From positions 310,001 to 374,000 of the forward strand of contig WRIS01000001.1 in assembly GCA_009782615.1 (NCBI GenBank): DNA of 64,000 nt. Reading direction: 5' to 3'. This DNA comes from Eggerthellaceae bacterium. GTDB lineage: Bacteria; Actinomycetota; Coriobacteriia; Coriobacteriales; Eggerthellaceae. Each line of letters opens with the position of its first letter. Position 1 is the first letter of the stretch. Below the pieces are notes generated by a model, which was not told the DNA's origin, did not search any database, and saw only the letters and a list, made by a program, of their open reading frames with translations. Of the stretch, positions 49,085-59,182 are shown piece after piece. Position numbers and translations under genes: made by a program.

Positions 49085-50008
49085 TTAGAGATTTGTACGT
49101 ACCCATTCGATGTTTGCGAGTACGGTTGCAATGAGTTCTTCTGTTGAGTCAAAGCACATCATCGGACGCAAGAAATGCATGAACTCGAGTTTGAGTTCTG
49201 CCCCGTAAAGATCACCCTCAAAATCAAGGATATGAACCTCACACGTTGCCTTAGTTGCATCGGCGAAGGTCGGCGAAACCCCTACTGAAACTGCCGCCTT
49301 GTAGCGCACGCCGCCACACAGCGCATACGCCGCATAGACCCCATCACCGAGCGTTTGTATCGCAGCATCAATAACAAGATTGGCGGTTCTAAAGCCAAAA
49401 TCAACACCATCGCCGCGCCCAGGAATAACCTTCCCTGAAAAACTGTATGGGTGTCCTAAGAGTTCGTTTGCCTTTTCAATGGCGGTATCACCCAACAATT
49501 CGCGAATACGCGTCGAGGTGATGGGTGCGCCGTCGCTGCCCTCTAGCTCATGCGCATATATGCACACCTCGTGCTGTGCGCCCCAGCTTTCCAGTTCTTT
49601 CACCGTGCCACGTGCGCGCGCACCAAAACGGAAATCGGAACCAACGTGAAGGCTTTCTGGGATAAAGCCATTAAACGTCTTTTCAAGAAATTCTTGCGGT
49701 GCATACGCAGCCAAAGCATCGGTGAAGGGCAATACGACTACCGCATCAACGCCACTTGTCGCAAGTGAATCCAGGCGACCTTCGTTAGTCATAAGTTTTT
49801 GGAGGCGGTCGGGATGAAACTTTTCGTCAGGGTCAATATCAAAGGTAAGAGCAATGCTCTTGTTCCTGCTTGCCTGCGCAGATTTTATCGCTTCCCCAAT
49901 AAGGAATTGGTGCCCACGGTGCACTCCATCAAATACCCCAAAGGCACACGACGAACCCGCAAAGAGTGCGTTGTCAAACATATAGTTCATAAAGCGGATT
50001 TCAGCCAC
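49085..50008 (-). CDS. ribF: Bifunctional riboflavin kinase / FAD synthetase
   Basis: Converts riboflavin to FMN and FAD, needed by the many flavoproteins here (Fix proteins, flavin reductase, acyl-CoA dehydrogenase). 307 residues: nucleotidyltransferase GVFDGVHRGHQFLIGEA, the SDFRFGARARG motif, STRIRELL, then flavokinase GRGDGVDFGFRTANL (kinase PTAN-like motif appears as RTANL) and EVHILDFEGDLYG. GTG start 50008 with AGGGGG six nt upstream; overlaps truB by 8 bp. Last gene of the nusA operon. Confidence 0.94.
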   Translation of the reverse strand: MAEIRFMNYMFDNALFAGSSCAFGVFDGVHRGHQFLIGEAIKSAQASRNKSIALTFDIDPDEKFHPDRLQKLMTNEGRLDSLATSGVDAVVVLPFTDALAAYAPQEFLEKTFNGFIPESLHVGSDFRFGARARGTVKELESWGAQHEVCIYAHELEGSDGAPITSTRIRELLGDTAIEKANELLGHPYSFSGKVIPGRGDGVDFGFRTANLVIDAAIQTLGDGVYAAYALCGGVRYKAAVSVGVSPTFADATKATCEVHILDFEGDLYGAELKLEFMHFLRPMMCFDSTEELIATVLANIEWVRTNL

Positions 50009-51002
50009 GCAAGACCCCCTGAGGAAAAACGCAAGACGGTTTTAATTGCTCTCGTTTTTCATCATAGCGGATAAGAGCGTAGAGTCTATCCTCGCATACA
50101 AGCGACACGATTTCGTCGTCTGCGAAAGGCTTCGTACTTTCCCCTGCTTTTGAAAAACCTCGCCCCCCTGCGCCCTCTTCCTGCGTGCAAGCATACAATG
50201 CCCGAATCGCATTTAGAGCCAGTGTTTTGCCATCAACAATATCTTTCAAATGTTCTTTCCCAACCTCAGCAATGCGATACCCCAACAGTTTTGCCGCGTC
50301 GAGTGCTGCGGTTTGCTTTTCTTGTTCCAAGGTTTCAAGGCTGACACAGTCCTTTAAACCAACTACGCCAACACTCGTTCTTCTCAAATTCCCGACATGG
50401 CTTGGGCAAGCCAATGCCTCGCCAAGGTCGCGCGCGAGAGAGCGGATATAGGTTCCTTTTGAAACACGCACCTGTATCTCCCACGTAAGCGATTCACGTG
50501 AAGGGGCGCCGAGAACACCGAGCAGATGAGCCTCAAAAACTTCGATTTCACGCGCTGCCAAATCAAGCACCTTGCCTGCACGAGCCGCCTTATACGAACG
50601 CTCGCCGCCCACCTTGATTGCCGAATACACGGGCGGCAGCTGGTTGTGCTTTCCCACCAGACGTGAAACACAATCGCGGGCAAAGGCTTCACCGTAGAGT
50701 TCTTGGGGTATGGGTGCCATTTTGGTAACTATTCCTGCGGCGTCATCGGTGTCAGTTGCGCTCCCGAACACGACCGTGAATTGGTAGGATTTGTCCTGGG
50801 CTTGAAGGTAGGGATTCAAGCGTGCGGCACTACCAACACACAGTACCAACACCCCTGAAGCCTGCGGGTCAAGCGTTCCTGTATGTCCGATACGACCTTC
50901 GGCAAAGATGCGACGTGCGCGATTCACCACATCGTGAGAACTCATGTTTTGTGGCTTGTCGACACCAACGACAAAGGATAATCCCGATGCTCCTCGCTTC
51001 AA
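50001..51002 (-). CDS. truB: tRNA pseudouridine(55) synthase TruB
   Basis: 333 residues: DKPQNMSSHDVVNRARRIF, the catalytic Asp in RIGHTGTLDPQASGVLVL, PPVYSAIKVGG, and SKGTYIRSLARDLGEAL, followed by a divergent PUA-like C-terminus. TTG start at 51002 with AAGGG eight nt upstream. Standard position between nrnA and ribF. Confidence 0.94.
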   Translation of the reverse strand: MKRGASGLSFVVGVDKPQNMSSHDVVNRARRIFAEGRIGHTGTLDPQASGVLVLCVGSAARLNPYLQAQDKSYQFTVVFGSATDTDDAAGIVTKMAPIPQELYGEAFARDCVSRLVGKHNQLPPVYSAIKVGGERSYKAARAGKVLDLAAREIEVFEAHLLGVLGAPSRESLTWEIQVRVSKGTYIRSLARDLGEALACPSHVGNLRRTSVGVVGLKDCVSLETLEQEKQTAALDAAKLLGYRIAEVGKEHLKDIVDGKTLALNAIRALYACTQEEGAGGRGFSKAGESTKPFADDEIVSLVCEDRLYALIRYDEKREQLKPSCVFPQGVLRG

Positions 51003-51016
51003 GTTTGCTACCCTTC

Positions 51017-52000
51017 TTACATCATCGTATTAAGAGCTACGCGCACCTTTTCTCGTGCCACCTCAAGCGAATCACTCATCGTAAAGCCTGCTGCTGCCTT
51101 GTGCCCGCCGCCGCCAAGGACGCGCGCAATTTGTGCAACATCCGTTTCGTCTTTGGCGCGAATGCTTCCGCGAATCCCCTCTTGCGTTTCGCGAAGAACA
51201 CAGGCAACCCGCACTCCTTCGAGGGAGCGCAGGATGTTTATGAGCGGTTCGGCATCTGCCTTTTGTGCCCCGCACAAAGAAAAATCTTCGAGCGAAAGGT
51301 AGCTCAACACGTAGCGTTTTTCGTCATCAACAATAAGACGCGAGAGCAGTATTTTTTCAAGAAGCAGCGAAGCAAGGCTGCGATTTTGGAAAATTTCAGT
51401 TGCTACTGCGGCAGGCTCAATCCCCAACGCCACCATTTCACTTGCTGAACTAAACGCTCTTGAATCCGTGTTTTGATATTGGAAGTTGCCCGTATCGGTC
51501 ACCAAACCTGTGTAGGCACACAGAGCCATTTCGCGAGTGGGCTCAATGCCCATTTCCTTGATAAGTTCCCAAATAAGCATCGTAGTTGAAGCAGCGTCGG
51601 GGTCAACATAGGTATAGTCAGACATAACGCGATCCACCGCATGATGGTCGAGGGTAAAGGTCACTTCTGCCCCCGCTTGAAGAGCGGCAGCTGTTTCTTC
51701 GATACGCTCAGGAATCGGCACATCACAGGCAACAAAAACCCGCGGTGTTCCTGAAAATTTTGCCACGGGTAAAACCTCTTCAATGCCAGGCAAAAAGTGC
51801 AGCGAAGCATCAACCGGTTCGTCCTCGCAAAGCAGACACGCCGCTTTTTTCCCTAAAGAGCGCAAAGCATGCAGCAAGGTTAGTTGCGAACTCAAGCAGT
51901 CTCCATCAGGACTCACATGCCCACAGATAACGAAATCATCCAACTGTAAAAAACGTTGCGCTATTTCGGCAAGCGTGGTGTTTGTTTGAGGAGTAATCAT
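51017..52000 (-). CDS. nrnA: DHH family phosphoesterase (NrnA-like oligoribonuclease / pAp phosphatase)
   Basis: 327 residues: GHVSPDGDCLSS (DHH motif I), ACDVPIPERIE, TLDHHA (DHH), YTGLVTDTGNFQYQNTDSRAF, and DHHA1 RARVLGGGGHKAAAGFTM. Degrades short RNAs and 3'-phosphoadenosine 5'-phosphate. Overlaps rbfA by 4 bp. Standard nusA-operon member of Gram-positives. Confidence 0.92.
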   Translation of the reverse strand: MITPQTNTTLAEIAQRFLQLDDFVICGHVSPDGDCLSSQLTLLHALRSLGKKAACLLCEDEPVDASLHFLPGIEEVLPVAKFSGTPRVFVACDVPIPERIEETAAALQAGAEVTFTLDHHAVDRVMSDYTYVDPDAASTTMLIWELIKEMGIEPTREMALCAYTGLVTDTGNFQYQNTDSRAFSSASEMVALGIEPAAVATEIFQNRSLASLLLEKILLSRLIVDDEKRYVLSYLSLEDFSLCGAQKADAEPLINILRSLEGVRVACVLRETQEGIRGSIRAKDETDVAQIARVLGGGGHKAAAGFTMSDSLEVAREKVRVALNTMM

Positions 52001-52347
52001 TGCTTGTTCCTCATGGCATCGCGCTCCAAAGCTTCTGCAATACGCTGCGCTTGATCAACAGTTTCATCAAGCATGAAGCGCAGTTCGGGTGCCACGCGCC
52101 ATGATAGTTCTCGCGCCATTAAAGAGCGCAAATGCCCTGACGCAGCCTTGAAGGCTTCTGCCACTTCAACATAGCGTTCGGGGTCGGTTGAATAGAACAC
52201 GTTGCACACACTGCGATCAAAACTCACCTCGCACGCAACGATGGTTACCAAACGCAAACGAGGGTCAGAAATCTCGAAGAGTAACAAACTCGAGATTACC
52301 TCACGCGCCTGTTCGTTTACTTTTCTATTGCTACTGCTTTGTTTCAT
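51997..52347 (-). CDS. rbfA: Ribosome-binding factor A
   Basis: 116 residues; KH-type fold with RKVNEQAREVISSLLLFEISDPRLRLVTI and HLRSLMARELSWRVAPELRFMLDE. Needed for 16S 5' end maturation, notably at low temperature. Follows infB by 69 bp, the largest gap in this operon. Confidence 0.95.
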   Translation of the reverse strand: MKQSSSNRKVNEQAREVISSLLLFEISDPRLRLVTIVACEVSFDRSVCNVFYSTDPERYVEVAEAFKAASGHLRSLMARELSWRVAPELRFMLDETVDQAQRIAEALERDAMRNKQ

Positions 52348-52416
52348 GACTCTAATCTCTACTCTATACGTTTGCTTCTAATCTTGTGCGCCCACCGCTT
52401 TGCGCTTACCTTACTT

Positions 52417-55359
52417 TTATTCAGTACGCTCCACTTCGACAACTTGATATCCTTCGATGGTGTCGCCTACTTTGATGTCTTGGTAGCCCACAATGCCGAT
52501 ACCGCATTCATAGCCGCTGCGTACCGATTTCACATCATCTTTGAAGCGCCTCAAGCTATCAATCGTTCCTTCGAAGATAATCGTTCCGTCGCGCACGATG
52601 CGAACTTTATCGTCGCGGGAAATTTCCCCTTCAACAATATAACAACCAGCAATAGTTCCTGCTTTTGGTACCTTAAAGGTTTCTCGTACCTCAGCGATTC
52701 CCGTATCCTTTTCCACGATATCGGGAGAAAGCAGACCAACGCGCGCGGCATTGATGTCCTCGATTGCTTGATAGATAATGCGATACAGTCTGATATCGAC
52801 TTTTTCTTTTTCAGCTTGCTGCTTTGATTTCCCCGTGGGTCGCACGTTAAATCCAATGATGATAGCGTCACTGGCAGCTGCCAAAGTAACATCGGTTTCG
52901 GTGATACCGCCCACAGCAGAGTGCACGATATTGATGCGCACCTCAGATTGATCCATCTTTTCAAACGCATCAACAAGCGCTTCGATTGAACCTTGTACGT
53001 CTGCCTTCACGATAAGATTAAGATCGGTTTGCTTGCCCGCTTCAATTCTGCTGAAAAGGTCATCCAGACTCATGTGTGCTTTTGTTTCCTGCTCTGCCAA
53101 ACGGGCACGAAGCGCGCGTTCTTCGGCAAGTTTTCGCGCATCTCGTTCGTCTTCAAATACCCTAAATTCATCACCAGCAACAGGCACAGAACCCAAACCT
53201 AAAATCTCAACGGGGTCGGCAGGCATCGCAGAATCAACCTGCTTGCCACGCGGGTTAACCAGGGCGCGAACGCGTCCGTAGGAAGTGCCTGCAACAACCG
53301 CATCCCCAGGACGAAGCGTGCCGCGCTGCACCAAAACGGTAGCCACAGGACCGCGCCCCTTGTCGAGGTTTGCTTCGATAACAAAACCTGAAGCACTCGC
53401 ATCCGAATTGGCTTTCAGTTCTAAAACGTCTGCCTGAAGCAAAATCGTTTCAAGCAAATCGTCGATGTGCAGCTTTTGGCGCGCCGAAACTTCCACAAAC
53501 ATATTGGAGCCGCCCCACTCTTCGGGAATAACTCCATGCTCAACGAGTTCTTGGCGTACTTTGTCGGGGTTTGCCCCGTCTTTGTCTATCTTGTTGACCG
53601 CAACAACGATAGGAACTTCTGCGGCTTTTGCGTGATTGATAGCTTCAATAGTTTGCGGCATAACGCCGTCGTCTGCCGCAACCACCAACACGATAACGTC
53701 GGTTACCTGTGCGCCACGGGCGCGCATCGCCGTAAAGGCTTCATGTCCAGGGGTGTCGATAAATGAAATCTGTCGCTCGCCGATATTGGCAACAGAAGCA
53801 CCAATATGCTGCGTGATGCCACCTGCTTCGCTTTCGACCACACCAGTGTTGCGAATAGCATCAAGCAAGGAAGTCTTACCGTGGTCAACATGACCCATAA
53901 CCGTAACCACGGGCGGGCGTGCTTTCAAATCTTCGGGACGGTCATTGTGAATGACCGCGTATTCTTCTTCGGGAGAAACAACGCGCACCTTGCGCCCCAA
54001 ATCTTCAGCGATAAGTTCTATCAAATCGTTACCCATCGATTGGGTAAGAGTAAGCACCTGTCCAAGCATAAAAAGGCGCTTGATAATGTCGTTGGGGGGC
54101 ACGGACAAAAGGTCAGCGAACTTCGAAACGCTTGCTCCTTGAGGAATTTCAATGAGCGAATCGTCAAGCACGAGTTCGGGGTCGAGCCCCTTTTCAAGGG
54201 CTTCCATTTCAAGGCGCTCACGCGTTTCTGCTTCGCGCTTTTCCTTGCGCTTCTTGCGCCTGCCTTCCCCTTCTTGAGCCGCTGCTTCAACGGCACTACG
54301 TGCTTCAGCCAAGACCTTGTCACGCTGGAGTTTTTCAGCCTGCACCGCCATCTGAGCGTAGCGGTCATCCCCCACCTCAAACTCGAAAAGTTCGGGAACG
54401 TCAGGTTCGAAAACATGCTTGCCTTTTGCAGAACGCTTTTCGCCTTGCGCATCTTTGCGACCGCGCCCTGAATCCTTTTTACGCTCAGCAGCAGGGGCTG
54501 TATCCATATCTTGCTTGTCTTGTTTGCGCGCTGTTTGCTTTGGGGGTTCTGTTTTTTGTGGGTCGGCTTTACTTGAGGCTGCCCTCTTGGCGCCCTTCTT
54601 TTCTTCAGGCTTAGGAGCCGCCTGCATCCGTTCTTGTTCGCTCACGATTTGCGAAAGCAAGCCGTCGAACTTCGATTTCGAAGGCGCTTTTGCAACAGGA
54701 GCAGCTTTCTTTGGTTCCTCTGTTTCGAGTGCAGCCTTAGGCGCTTTCTTGCCGCCTTTGCTTGCCGCTAAAGCTTCTTCAACCGCTTGTTTCTTTGCCA
54801 CTTCTGCGGCAGCTTTTTCGGCACGAACGCGTTGTTGTTTTGCCAGAGCTTCACGCTTCACGCGCTCTTTTTCATTTTCAATTTGTCCCGCAAGGGTTTC
54901 AAAGCTTGCGGGAGTACCTTGGGCGGAAAGGCGTTTTTTTGCCGCCGCGCCCTTCTTCGGCGCGACTTCTTCATCCTCAAGCACCTCGGCACCGACCGCA
55001 ATTTCAGCCATAGCTTCATCGGTTGGGCTTGCCGTAGCACCCGCGCGTTTTGCACGTTCAGCGGCTCGTTGTTCCCGTTCTTTTTGTACCGCAGCGCGGC
55101 GCTCGGCTTCTTGTTCCGCTTTTTTCTCAGCCGCAACACGCTGCTCTTCGGCAAGTTTCTTTGCCTCTTTGTCCTCAAGCTGACCGACGCGTTGTTTGAT
55201 TTCAGGTGAAATATTTTCCCGTATCTTTGCGACATCTTCATCCGTCAAAATGCTTGCATGGCTTTTCGCAGCAATCTTCATTTCCTGGATACGTTCCAGT
55301 AAAGCCTTGCTGTTCATATCGAATTCTTTTGCTAATTCGTTTACTCGCATGCCGGTCAT
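52417..55359 (-). CDS. infB: Translation initiation factor IF-2
   Basis: 980 residues: IF2_N domain (1-55, [20 protein letters not shown]), long charged, Ala/Lys/Glu-rich linker with coiled-coil (56-380), second IF2_N-like motif ([17 protein letters not shown]), G domain GHVDHGKT (489-496), DTPGHEAFT and NKIDKDGA, then domains II-IV. GTPase that places fMet-tRNA on the 30S subunit. ATG at 55359 has AGGAG five nt upstream and overlaps rnpM by 4 bp. Confidence 0.97.
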   Translation of the reverse strand: MTGMRVNELAKEFDMNSKALLERIQEMKIAAKSHASILTDEDVAKIRENISPEIKQRVGQLEDKEAKKLAEEQRVAAEKKAEQEAERRAAVQKEREQRAAERAKRAGATASPTDEAMAEIAVGAEVLEDEEVAPKKGAAAKKRLSAQGTPASFETLAGQIENEKERVKREALAKQQRVRAEKAAAEVAKKQAVEEALAASKGGKKAPKAALETEEPKKAAPVAKAPSKSKFDGLLSQIVSEQERMQAAPKPEEKKGAKRAASSKADPQKTEPPKQTARKQDKQDMDTAPAAERKKDSGRGRKDAQGEKRSAKGKHVFEPDVPELFEFEVGDDRYAQMAVQAEKLQRDKVLAEARSAVEAAAQEGEGRRKKRKEKREAETRERLEMEALEKGLDPELVLDDSLIEIPQGASVSKFADLLSVPPNDIIKRLFMLGQVLTLTQSMGNDLIELIAEDLGRKVRVVSPEEEYAVIHNDRPEDLKARPPVVTVMGHVDHGKTSLLDAIRNTGVVESEAGGITQHIGASVANIGERQISFIDTPGHEAFTAMRARGAQVTDVIVLVVAADDGVMPQTIEAINHAKAAEVPIVVAVNKIDKDGANPDKVRQELVEHGVIPEEWGGSNMFVEVSARQKLHIDDLLETILLQADVLELKANSDASASGFVIEANLDKGRGPVATVLVQRGTLRPGDAVVAGTSYGRVRALVNPRGKQVDSAMPADPVEILGLGSVPVAGDEFRVFEDERDARKLAEERALRARLAEQETKAHMSLDDLFSRIEAGKQTDLNLIVKADVQGSIEALVDAFEKMDQSEVRINIVHSAVGGITETDVTLAAASDAIIIGFNVRPTGKSKQQAEKEKVDIRLYRIIYQAIEDINAARVGLLSPDIVEKDTGIAEVRETFKVPKAGTIAGCYIVEGEISRDDKVRIVRDGTIIFEGTIDSLRRFKDDVKSVRSGYECGIGIVGYQDIKVGDTIEGYQVVEVERTE

Positions 55360-55679
55360 AGGGACTCCTCGATTCTTTGTATACTTGCCGCATATTCCCT
55401 GCTCACAGCAGCAGTGATACGCGAATAATCTTCGTGGGTGATAGGCACCCGTAATGCTCTTTCAAGACGCCTTGTTTTTTGTGCCGTTTCCATACAGGCA
55501 AGCGAGCACACATACGCGCCCCTCCCGTCGATTCTCCCCGTAGAATCAAAGTGCACAGCTTGCGCGCTGTCGCGCACCAAACGAAAAAGTTTCGCTTTAT
55601 CACGGCGCGCTCGGCACGCAATACAACTGCGTTGCTGATGAGCCGTGTGTCGCTTTCCTGTTTGTGCACGTTTTGCCAT
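55356..55679 (-). CDS. YlxR (DUF448) RNA-binding protein, RnpM family
   Basis: 107 residues with the YlxR signatures RSCIACRARRDKAKLFRLVR and GRIDGRGAYVC. B. subtilis YlxR/RnpM binds and modulates RNase P. The N-terminal 18 residues (MAKRAQTGKRHTAHQQRS) are basic and variable. Lies between nusA (6 bp) and infB (overlap), as in most Gram-positives. Confidence 0.93.
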   Translation of the reverse strand: MAKRAQTGKRHTAHQQRSCIACRARRDKAKLFRLVRDSAQAVHFDSTGRIDGRGAYVCSLACMETAQKTRRLERALRVPITHEDYSRITAAVSREYAASIQRIEESL

Positions 55680-55685
55680 ACGCGA

Positions 55686-56897
55686 TTATGCTTCCTCATG
55701 GTCGGCATGCACGCCGCAGAAGCGCTTTTGCGGACGAGCATGGTTGCGGCAATGAGCGCCATCTTCGGTAACATAGGCACACAATCCGCTTTCCTCTTCT
55801 GCCGATTCTTCGTCAATGAGCATGTTGTCAAGCGCCATAGGCTCACCTGCAAACGAAGCGCTCTTGATGTCGATATGCCATCCCGTCAGGCGCGCAGCAA
55901 GGCGGGCGTTTTGCCCCTCTTTGCCGATGGCTAACGAAAGCTGGTCATCAGGAACGATAACCGTGGCGTAGTGATTTTCTTCGTCAATATTCACATGCGT
56001 TACCTTCGCAGGCGAAAGAGCATTTGACACATAAATGGCAGGATCTTCGTTCCATTGGATGACGTCAACCCGTTCGTTGCGCAACTCTTCAACCACCATG
56101 CGTACGCGAGAGCCCTTCGGACCAACACAGGCTCCTACTGGGTCAAGATTTGCTTCGCGTGAAGTAACCGCGATTTTCGAACGCGCACCAGGCTCGCGTG
56201 CGATTGACTTTATTTCAACCATGCCGTCATAGATTTCGGGCACTTCAATTTCGAAGAGGCGACGAATGAGGTCAGGATGGGTGCGCGAAACAACGATAGG
56301 CGGCCTTGCCTGGTCGCCCCGTGTTTTGGGGGTATCCGCATTGGGGTCGCGCACGTCGATAATCAGGGTTTTCAGTCGCTGATTGTGACGATAGTGCTCG
56401 TTTGCTGGACGTTCACTGCGCTCGTTGGGGAAACGCTTTAAATCGTAGTGCGGCAGTTCTGCTTCAACGCCGTCACGTATCTTTATGATGGTGAAATCCG
56501 CGGTTCCCTGTAACACCGTACCCGTAACAAGGTCTCCCACGCGAGAAGAAAATTCTTCGTAGATGCTTTGGCGTCCCGCTTCGCGCACGATTGCCGCAAT
56601 GACGCTCTTGGCGTTTTGCGCAGCGATTCGGCTTACATCATCAGGGGTTACGTCGCGCTCTTCGAAGCTTTCGTATTCGCCAGTTTCAGGGTCGGGTTCT
56701 CCCACGGGAATGAGTTCATAGACATAGATGCGACCACTTGCGCGCTCGATTGTCACCCTCGCATCCCATTCGAGGTCGAGGATATGTTGATAGCTCTTTG
56801 CCAAAGAGGCTTCCAAACGTTCAATCAGATAGAACTCGTCTATCTTCTTTTCGTGAGCCAAGGCTTGTAGAGCCTCAATCAATTCTGAGCTTGCCAT
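55686..56897 (-). CDS. nusA: Transcription termination/antitermination protein NusA with C-terminal Cys/His tail
   Basis: 403 residues from the ATG at 56897 (AAAGGAAGC upstream; the frame to 56927 overlaps rimP). N-terminal RNAP-binding domain, S1 domain ([20 protein letters not shown]), KH1 (GVEPxx region [29 protein letters not shown]) and KH2 ([17 protein letters not shown]). A 30-residue C-terminal extension carries C373, C383, C394 and H397 in a CxxxxxxxxxC...CxxH pattern typical of a small zinc knuckle. Regulates pausing and termination, including at the leader described below. Confidence 0.96.
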   Translation of the reverse strand: MASSELIEALQALAHEKKIDEFYLIERLEASLAKSYQHILDLEWDARVTIERASGRIYVYELIPVGEPDPETGEYESFEERDVTPDDVSRIAAQNAKSVIAAIVREAGRQSIYEEFSSRVGDLVTGTVLQGTADFTIIKIRDGVEAELPHYDLKRFPNERSERPANEHYRHNQRLKTLIIDVRDPNADTPKTRGDQARPPIVVSRTHPDLIRRLFEIEVPEIYDGMVEIKSIAREPGARSKIAVTSREANLDPVGACVGPKGSRVRMVVEELRNERVDVIQWNEDPAIYVSNALSPAKVTHVNIDEENHYATVIVPDDQLSLAIGKEGQNARLAARLTGWHIDIKSASFAGEPMALDNMLIDEESAEEESGLCAYVTEDGAHCRNHARPQKRFCGVHADHEEA

Positions 56898-56910
56898 GAT
56901 GCTTCCTTTC

Positions 56911-57381
56911 TTATGCGTTAAAATCAATCGTGCCTTTTAGTTGTGCACGTTTTACATTCTGAAAATCAATTACCTGCAAAGTGCCGTCAATATCAAGCGA
57001 TATTTCCCCTGCGTTTACTGCCTGGATGCGCCCCGTCCACTTGCTTCTACCTTCAATCGGTGCCAGTGTTTGCACCACCGCCACATCCCCAATAAAGCGC
57101 TCGAAGTGCTCAATCGTTCTCAGCGGACGGTCAATACCGGGAGAAGAAACCTCAAGGGTATAAGCCCCTGGGAAGGGGTCGAGCTCATCCATGACTTGGT
57201 TAATCCACGCCTGGGAAGAGGCGAGTTCATCAAAGCCGATACCTTGGGCAGCGTCAATATAGATGCGAATGGTCGGTGCTTTTTTCGCACCTGCCACTTC
57301 TATGGTCACGATTTCAATACCGTGTTCGCCTGCTTGTGCTTCAAGCGCTTGAAGCAGGCTTTGTTCCTTCGCCGTCAGCAT
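56911..57381 (-). CDS. rimP: Ribosome maturation factor RimP
   Basis: 156 residues from the ATG at 57381, which has GGAGG seven nt upstream; the upstream Met at 57411 sits in the terminator stem and is unlikely. N-terminal alpha-beta domain with EVSSPGIDRPLRTIEHFERFIG (RimP signature) and a C-terminal SH3-like domain ending in VKRAQLKGTIDF. Needed for 30S maturation. First gene of the nusA-infB operon. Confidence 0.95.
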   Translation of the reverse strand: MLTAKEQSLLQALEAQAGEHGIEIVTIEVAGAKKAPTIRIYIDAAQGIGFDELASSQAWINQVMDELDPFPGAYTLEVSSPGIDRPLRTIEHFERFIGDVAVVQTLAPIEGRSKWTGRIQAVNAGEISLDIDGTLQVIDFQNVKRAQLKGTIDFNA

Positions 57382-57409
57382 ACAGGCTCCTCCCTTAATC
57401 GCCTTAGAC

Positions 57410-57438
57410 AAAAAGAAAGCGGGCTAAACCCACTTTCT
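57410..57438 (-). terminator. Intrinsic terminator or attenuator in the rimP-nusA leader
   Basis: On the minus strand AGAAAGTGGG (57438-57429) pairs with CCCGCTTTCT (57423-57414), a 10-bp stem (one G-U) with loop TTTAG, followed by TTTT. It ends only about 30 nt before the rimP ATG. It could stop the upstream lipoprotein transcript, but because no space is left for a promoter after it, any rimP mRNA must read through it. Attenuation by NusA is a natural hypothesis. Confidence 0.75.
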
Positions 57439-57457
57439 CGAACTTACCCAAATTTCG

Positions 57458-57488
57458 CGGTGTGTTTCCCTTATCGGAAAACACACCG
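57458..57488 (-). promoter_or_regulatory. 10-bp hairpin in the rimP-nusA leader
   Basis: CGGTGTGTTT (minus 57488-57479) and AAACACACCG (57467-57458) with an 11-nt loop, just 5' of the terminator. Together they make a two-hairpin leader. AT-rich TATAAA and TAATAT sequences farther upstream could be -10 boxes. It has no U-tract itself. Confidence 0.6.
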
Positions 57489-57604
57489 TGTCTTTATATC
57501 ATATTATGTGCCGTATGGCTAGTTGACTCACGCGAAAAGTTCACGAAAAGTTGCATGATTGAGAATATCCACACCGCAACTTATAGCACAACCTACGCCA
57601 CGAC

Positions 57605-58213
57605 CTACACCACGAAGTCTTTGCCCTCATCGACAACACCGTCAAAACCATCAAGAAGCTTTTTAGTGTTCGCAAGAAGTTGTTCAACCGTATACTTTTC
57701 TTGGAAAAGGACTTCCTTCGCGTAGTGCTTTCGGTCAATCACCGTAATCTCGATAGAATCGGTAGCGCTTACCAGCTTCCAGCCAATCAAAACAGGCGTG
57801 GTAACTCCTGGTTCTATGTTGTCGTAGGTGTACGCACCAGCGCCGCGCAAGTAAGCGTCACGCAGTTCATGCCCGCTTTGGTACGCCACACAATCCAACG
57901 CCCAACTGGAAGAAATCGCTTCATCAGAATTGTTGGTAAACTCACCAAGCAATATTACCACTGGCTCGTCTGAATATTCTTCCATCCCCACGCAAGCACC
58001 GATTACTTCAAACGAATAGTCTGAGGAAGTGTCCACCGTACCAGCAACAATTACATCATCGTCTTTAGCAGCTTTATCGTCTTTGGTGGAATCTTTCTCT
58101 TCTTGCTCTACTTCCTTTTCCCCTGGGACTGTCGGCAAACAACCCGCAAGCCCAACCAAGACAAGCACCATTAAAAGGCTGCCAAAGAATTTTGAAATGT
58201 TTTGCTTAGTCAT
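57605..58213 (-). CDS. DUF5067-like lipoprotein, second of a tandem pair
   Basis: 202 residues from the ATG at 58213, with AGGCGG 8 nt upstream. Signal and lipobox: ISKFFGSLLMVLVLVGLAGC, Cys lipidated at residue 25. An acidic Lys/Glu/Asp linker (about 30-55) precedes a beta-sandwich with TNNSDEAISSSWALDCVAYQSGHEL, the style of DUF5067/immunoglobulin-like lipoprotein domains. Function unknown; likely surface-exposed. Begins 19 bp after the first paralogue and is followed by the terminator at 57410. Confidence 0.78.
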   Translation of the reverse strand: MTKQNISKFFGSLLMVLVLVGLAGCLPTVPGEKEVEQEEKDSTKDDKAAKDDDVIVAGTVDTSSDYSFEVIGACVGMEEYSDEPVVILLGEFTNNSDEAISSSWALDCVAYQSGHELRDAYLRGAGAYTYDNIEPGVTTPVLIGWKLVSATDSIEITVIDRKHYAKEVLFQEKYTVEQLLANTKKLLDGFDGVVDEGKDFVV

Positions 58214-58232
58214 CGTGATTACCGCCTTCATG

Positions 58233-59078
58233 CTATGCCGCTTTTGAGGCTCCTGCAACATCGATGGTCTTTTCAAGAACCACAATGTTTTCCAAGCTTG
58301 CCCAGTCGGTGTAGGTAAGTTCAACAGGGCTCTTCGAATCTTGAAGTTCATAAACTTGCTGTATGTCAATGCTCAATCCTTGCTTAAGGTCAACAGATGA
58401 GTTGGTCCACATGTCTTCTTTTTCCAAGGGATGGTTAAAGGGCAGCCAGCCCATTTTCAGTTCAATGCCGTTTTGGAACAATTGGGTTTTGACGCTGCCA
58501 CCAAAAGAAACAGCATCGGCAGAATTATTCGTAAAGGTGACATTAAGAACAAGCAAGTCTTTTCCATTGCCGTCATCGGTAACGGTCACGCTGTTGACAA
58601 CAACCTCAAATTCCGATTCGGAAACTATCGCTTCCACATCGGCAAGATTGATAGACTCGTTCAATACCTCAACCACGCCTCTGTGATCAAGCGTATCAAC
58701 CGTGATAACCAACTCTACCGTACCCTCGGCACCCGCAGGGAGGTCAAAAACCAGTTGCCCCTTGCCCTCTGCCTGAGGAGTGATGCTCGCGTAAGCATCA
58801 ACCGCTTCAGGGTGCTTATCAGAAAGCCAAGCAGAACCTAAGGTTTTTCCGTCCAAGGTGGCAGTAGCATATAGCTGCGCCATTGAACCAGATATATTAG
58901 TTTGAGCGTTATTTTTGATATTAAGATTAACCACTAAAAGGGTGCCGTCGTAGCTCCCGGCAATAAACACTTTGTCCAGGCTCGCATCAAACATCGGCTT
59001 TGGTGAACCGCAGCCAGTCAACGGGAACAGGGACACAACACTCAACGCAAGTACTACCGCTAAAATCTTTCTTTTCAT
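58233..59078 (-). CDS. DUF5067-like lipoprotein, first of a tandem pair
   Basis: 281 residues from the ATG at 59078 (AAAGGA 8 nt upstream; the frame to 59141 adds non-conserved residues). Lipobox in LFPLTGC, Cys at residue 21 or so. Two related beta-sandwich halves: NLNIKNNAQTNISGSMAQLYATATLDG and NVTFTNNSADAVSFGGSVKTQLFQNG, the latter strongly like the next gene. Probably arose by duplication. Function unknown. Confidence 0.78.
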   Translation of the reverse strand: MKRKILAVVLALSVVSLFPLTGCGSPKPMFDASLDKVFIAGSYDGTLLVVNLNIKNNAQTNISGSMAQLYATATLDGKTLGSAWLSDKHPEAVDAYASITPQAEGKGQLVFDLPAGAEGTVELVITVDTLDHRGVVEVLNESINLADVEAIVSESEFEVVVNSVTVTDDGNGKDLLVLNVTFTNNSADAVSFGGSVKTQLFQNGIELKMGWLPFNHPLEKEDMWTNSSVDLKQGLSIDIQQVYELQDSKSPVELTYTDWASLENIVVLEKTIDVAGASKAA

Positions 59079-59182
59079 GGCATGAATCCTTTCTAGCATC
59101 GCCATAATTCTTCGATGACGTGCTCTTTCCTCGGGAAACACGCCACCCGCGCTTATGCGCCTCTTAAATTTTGCTAGTATTG

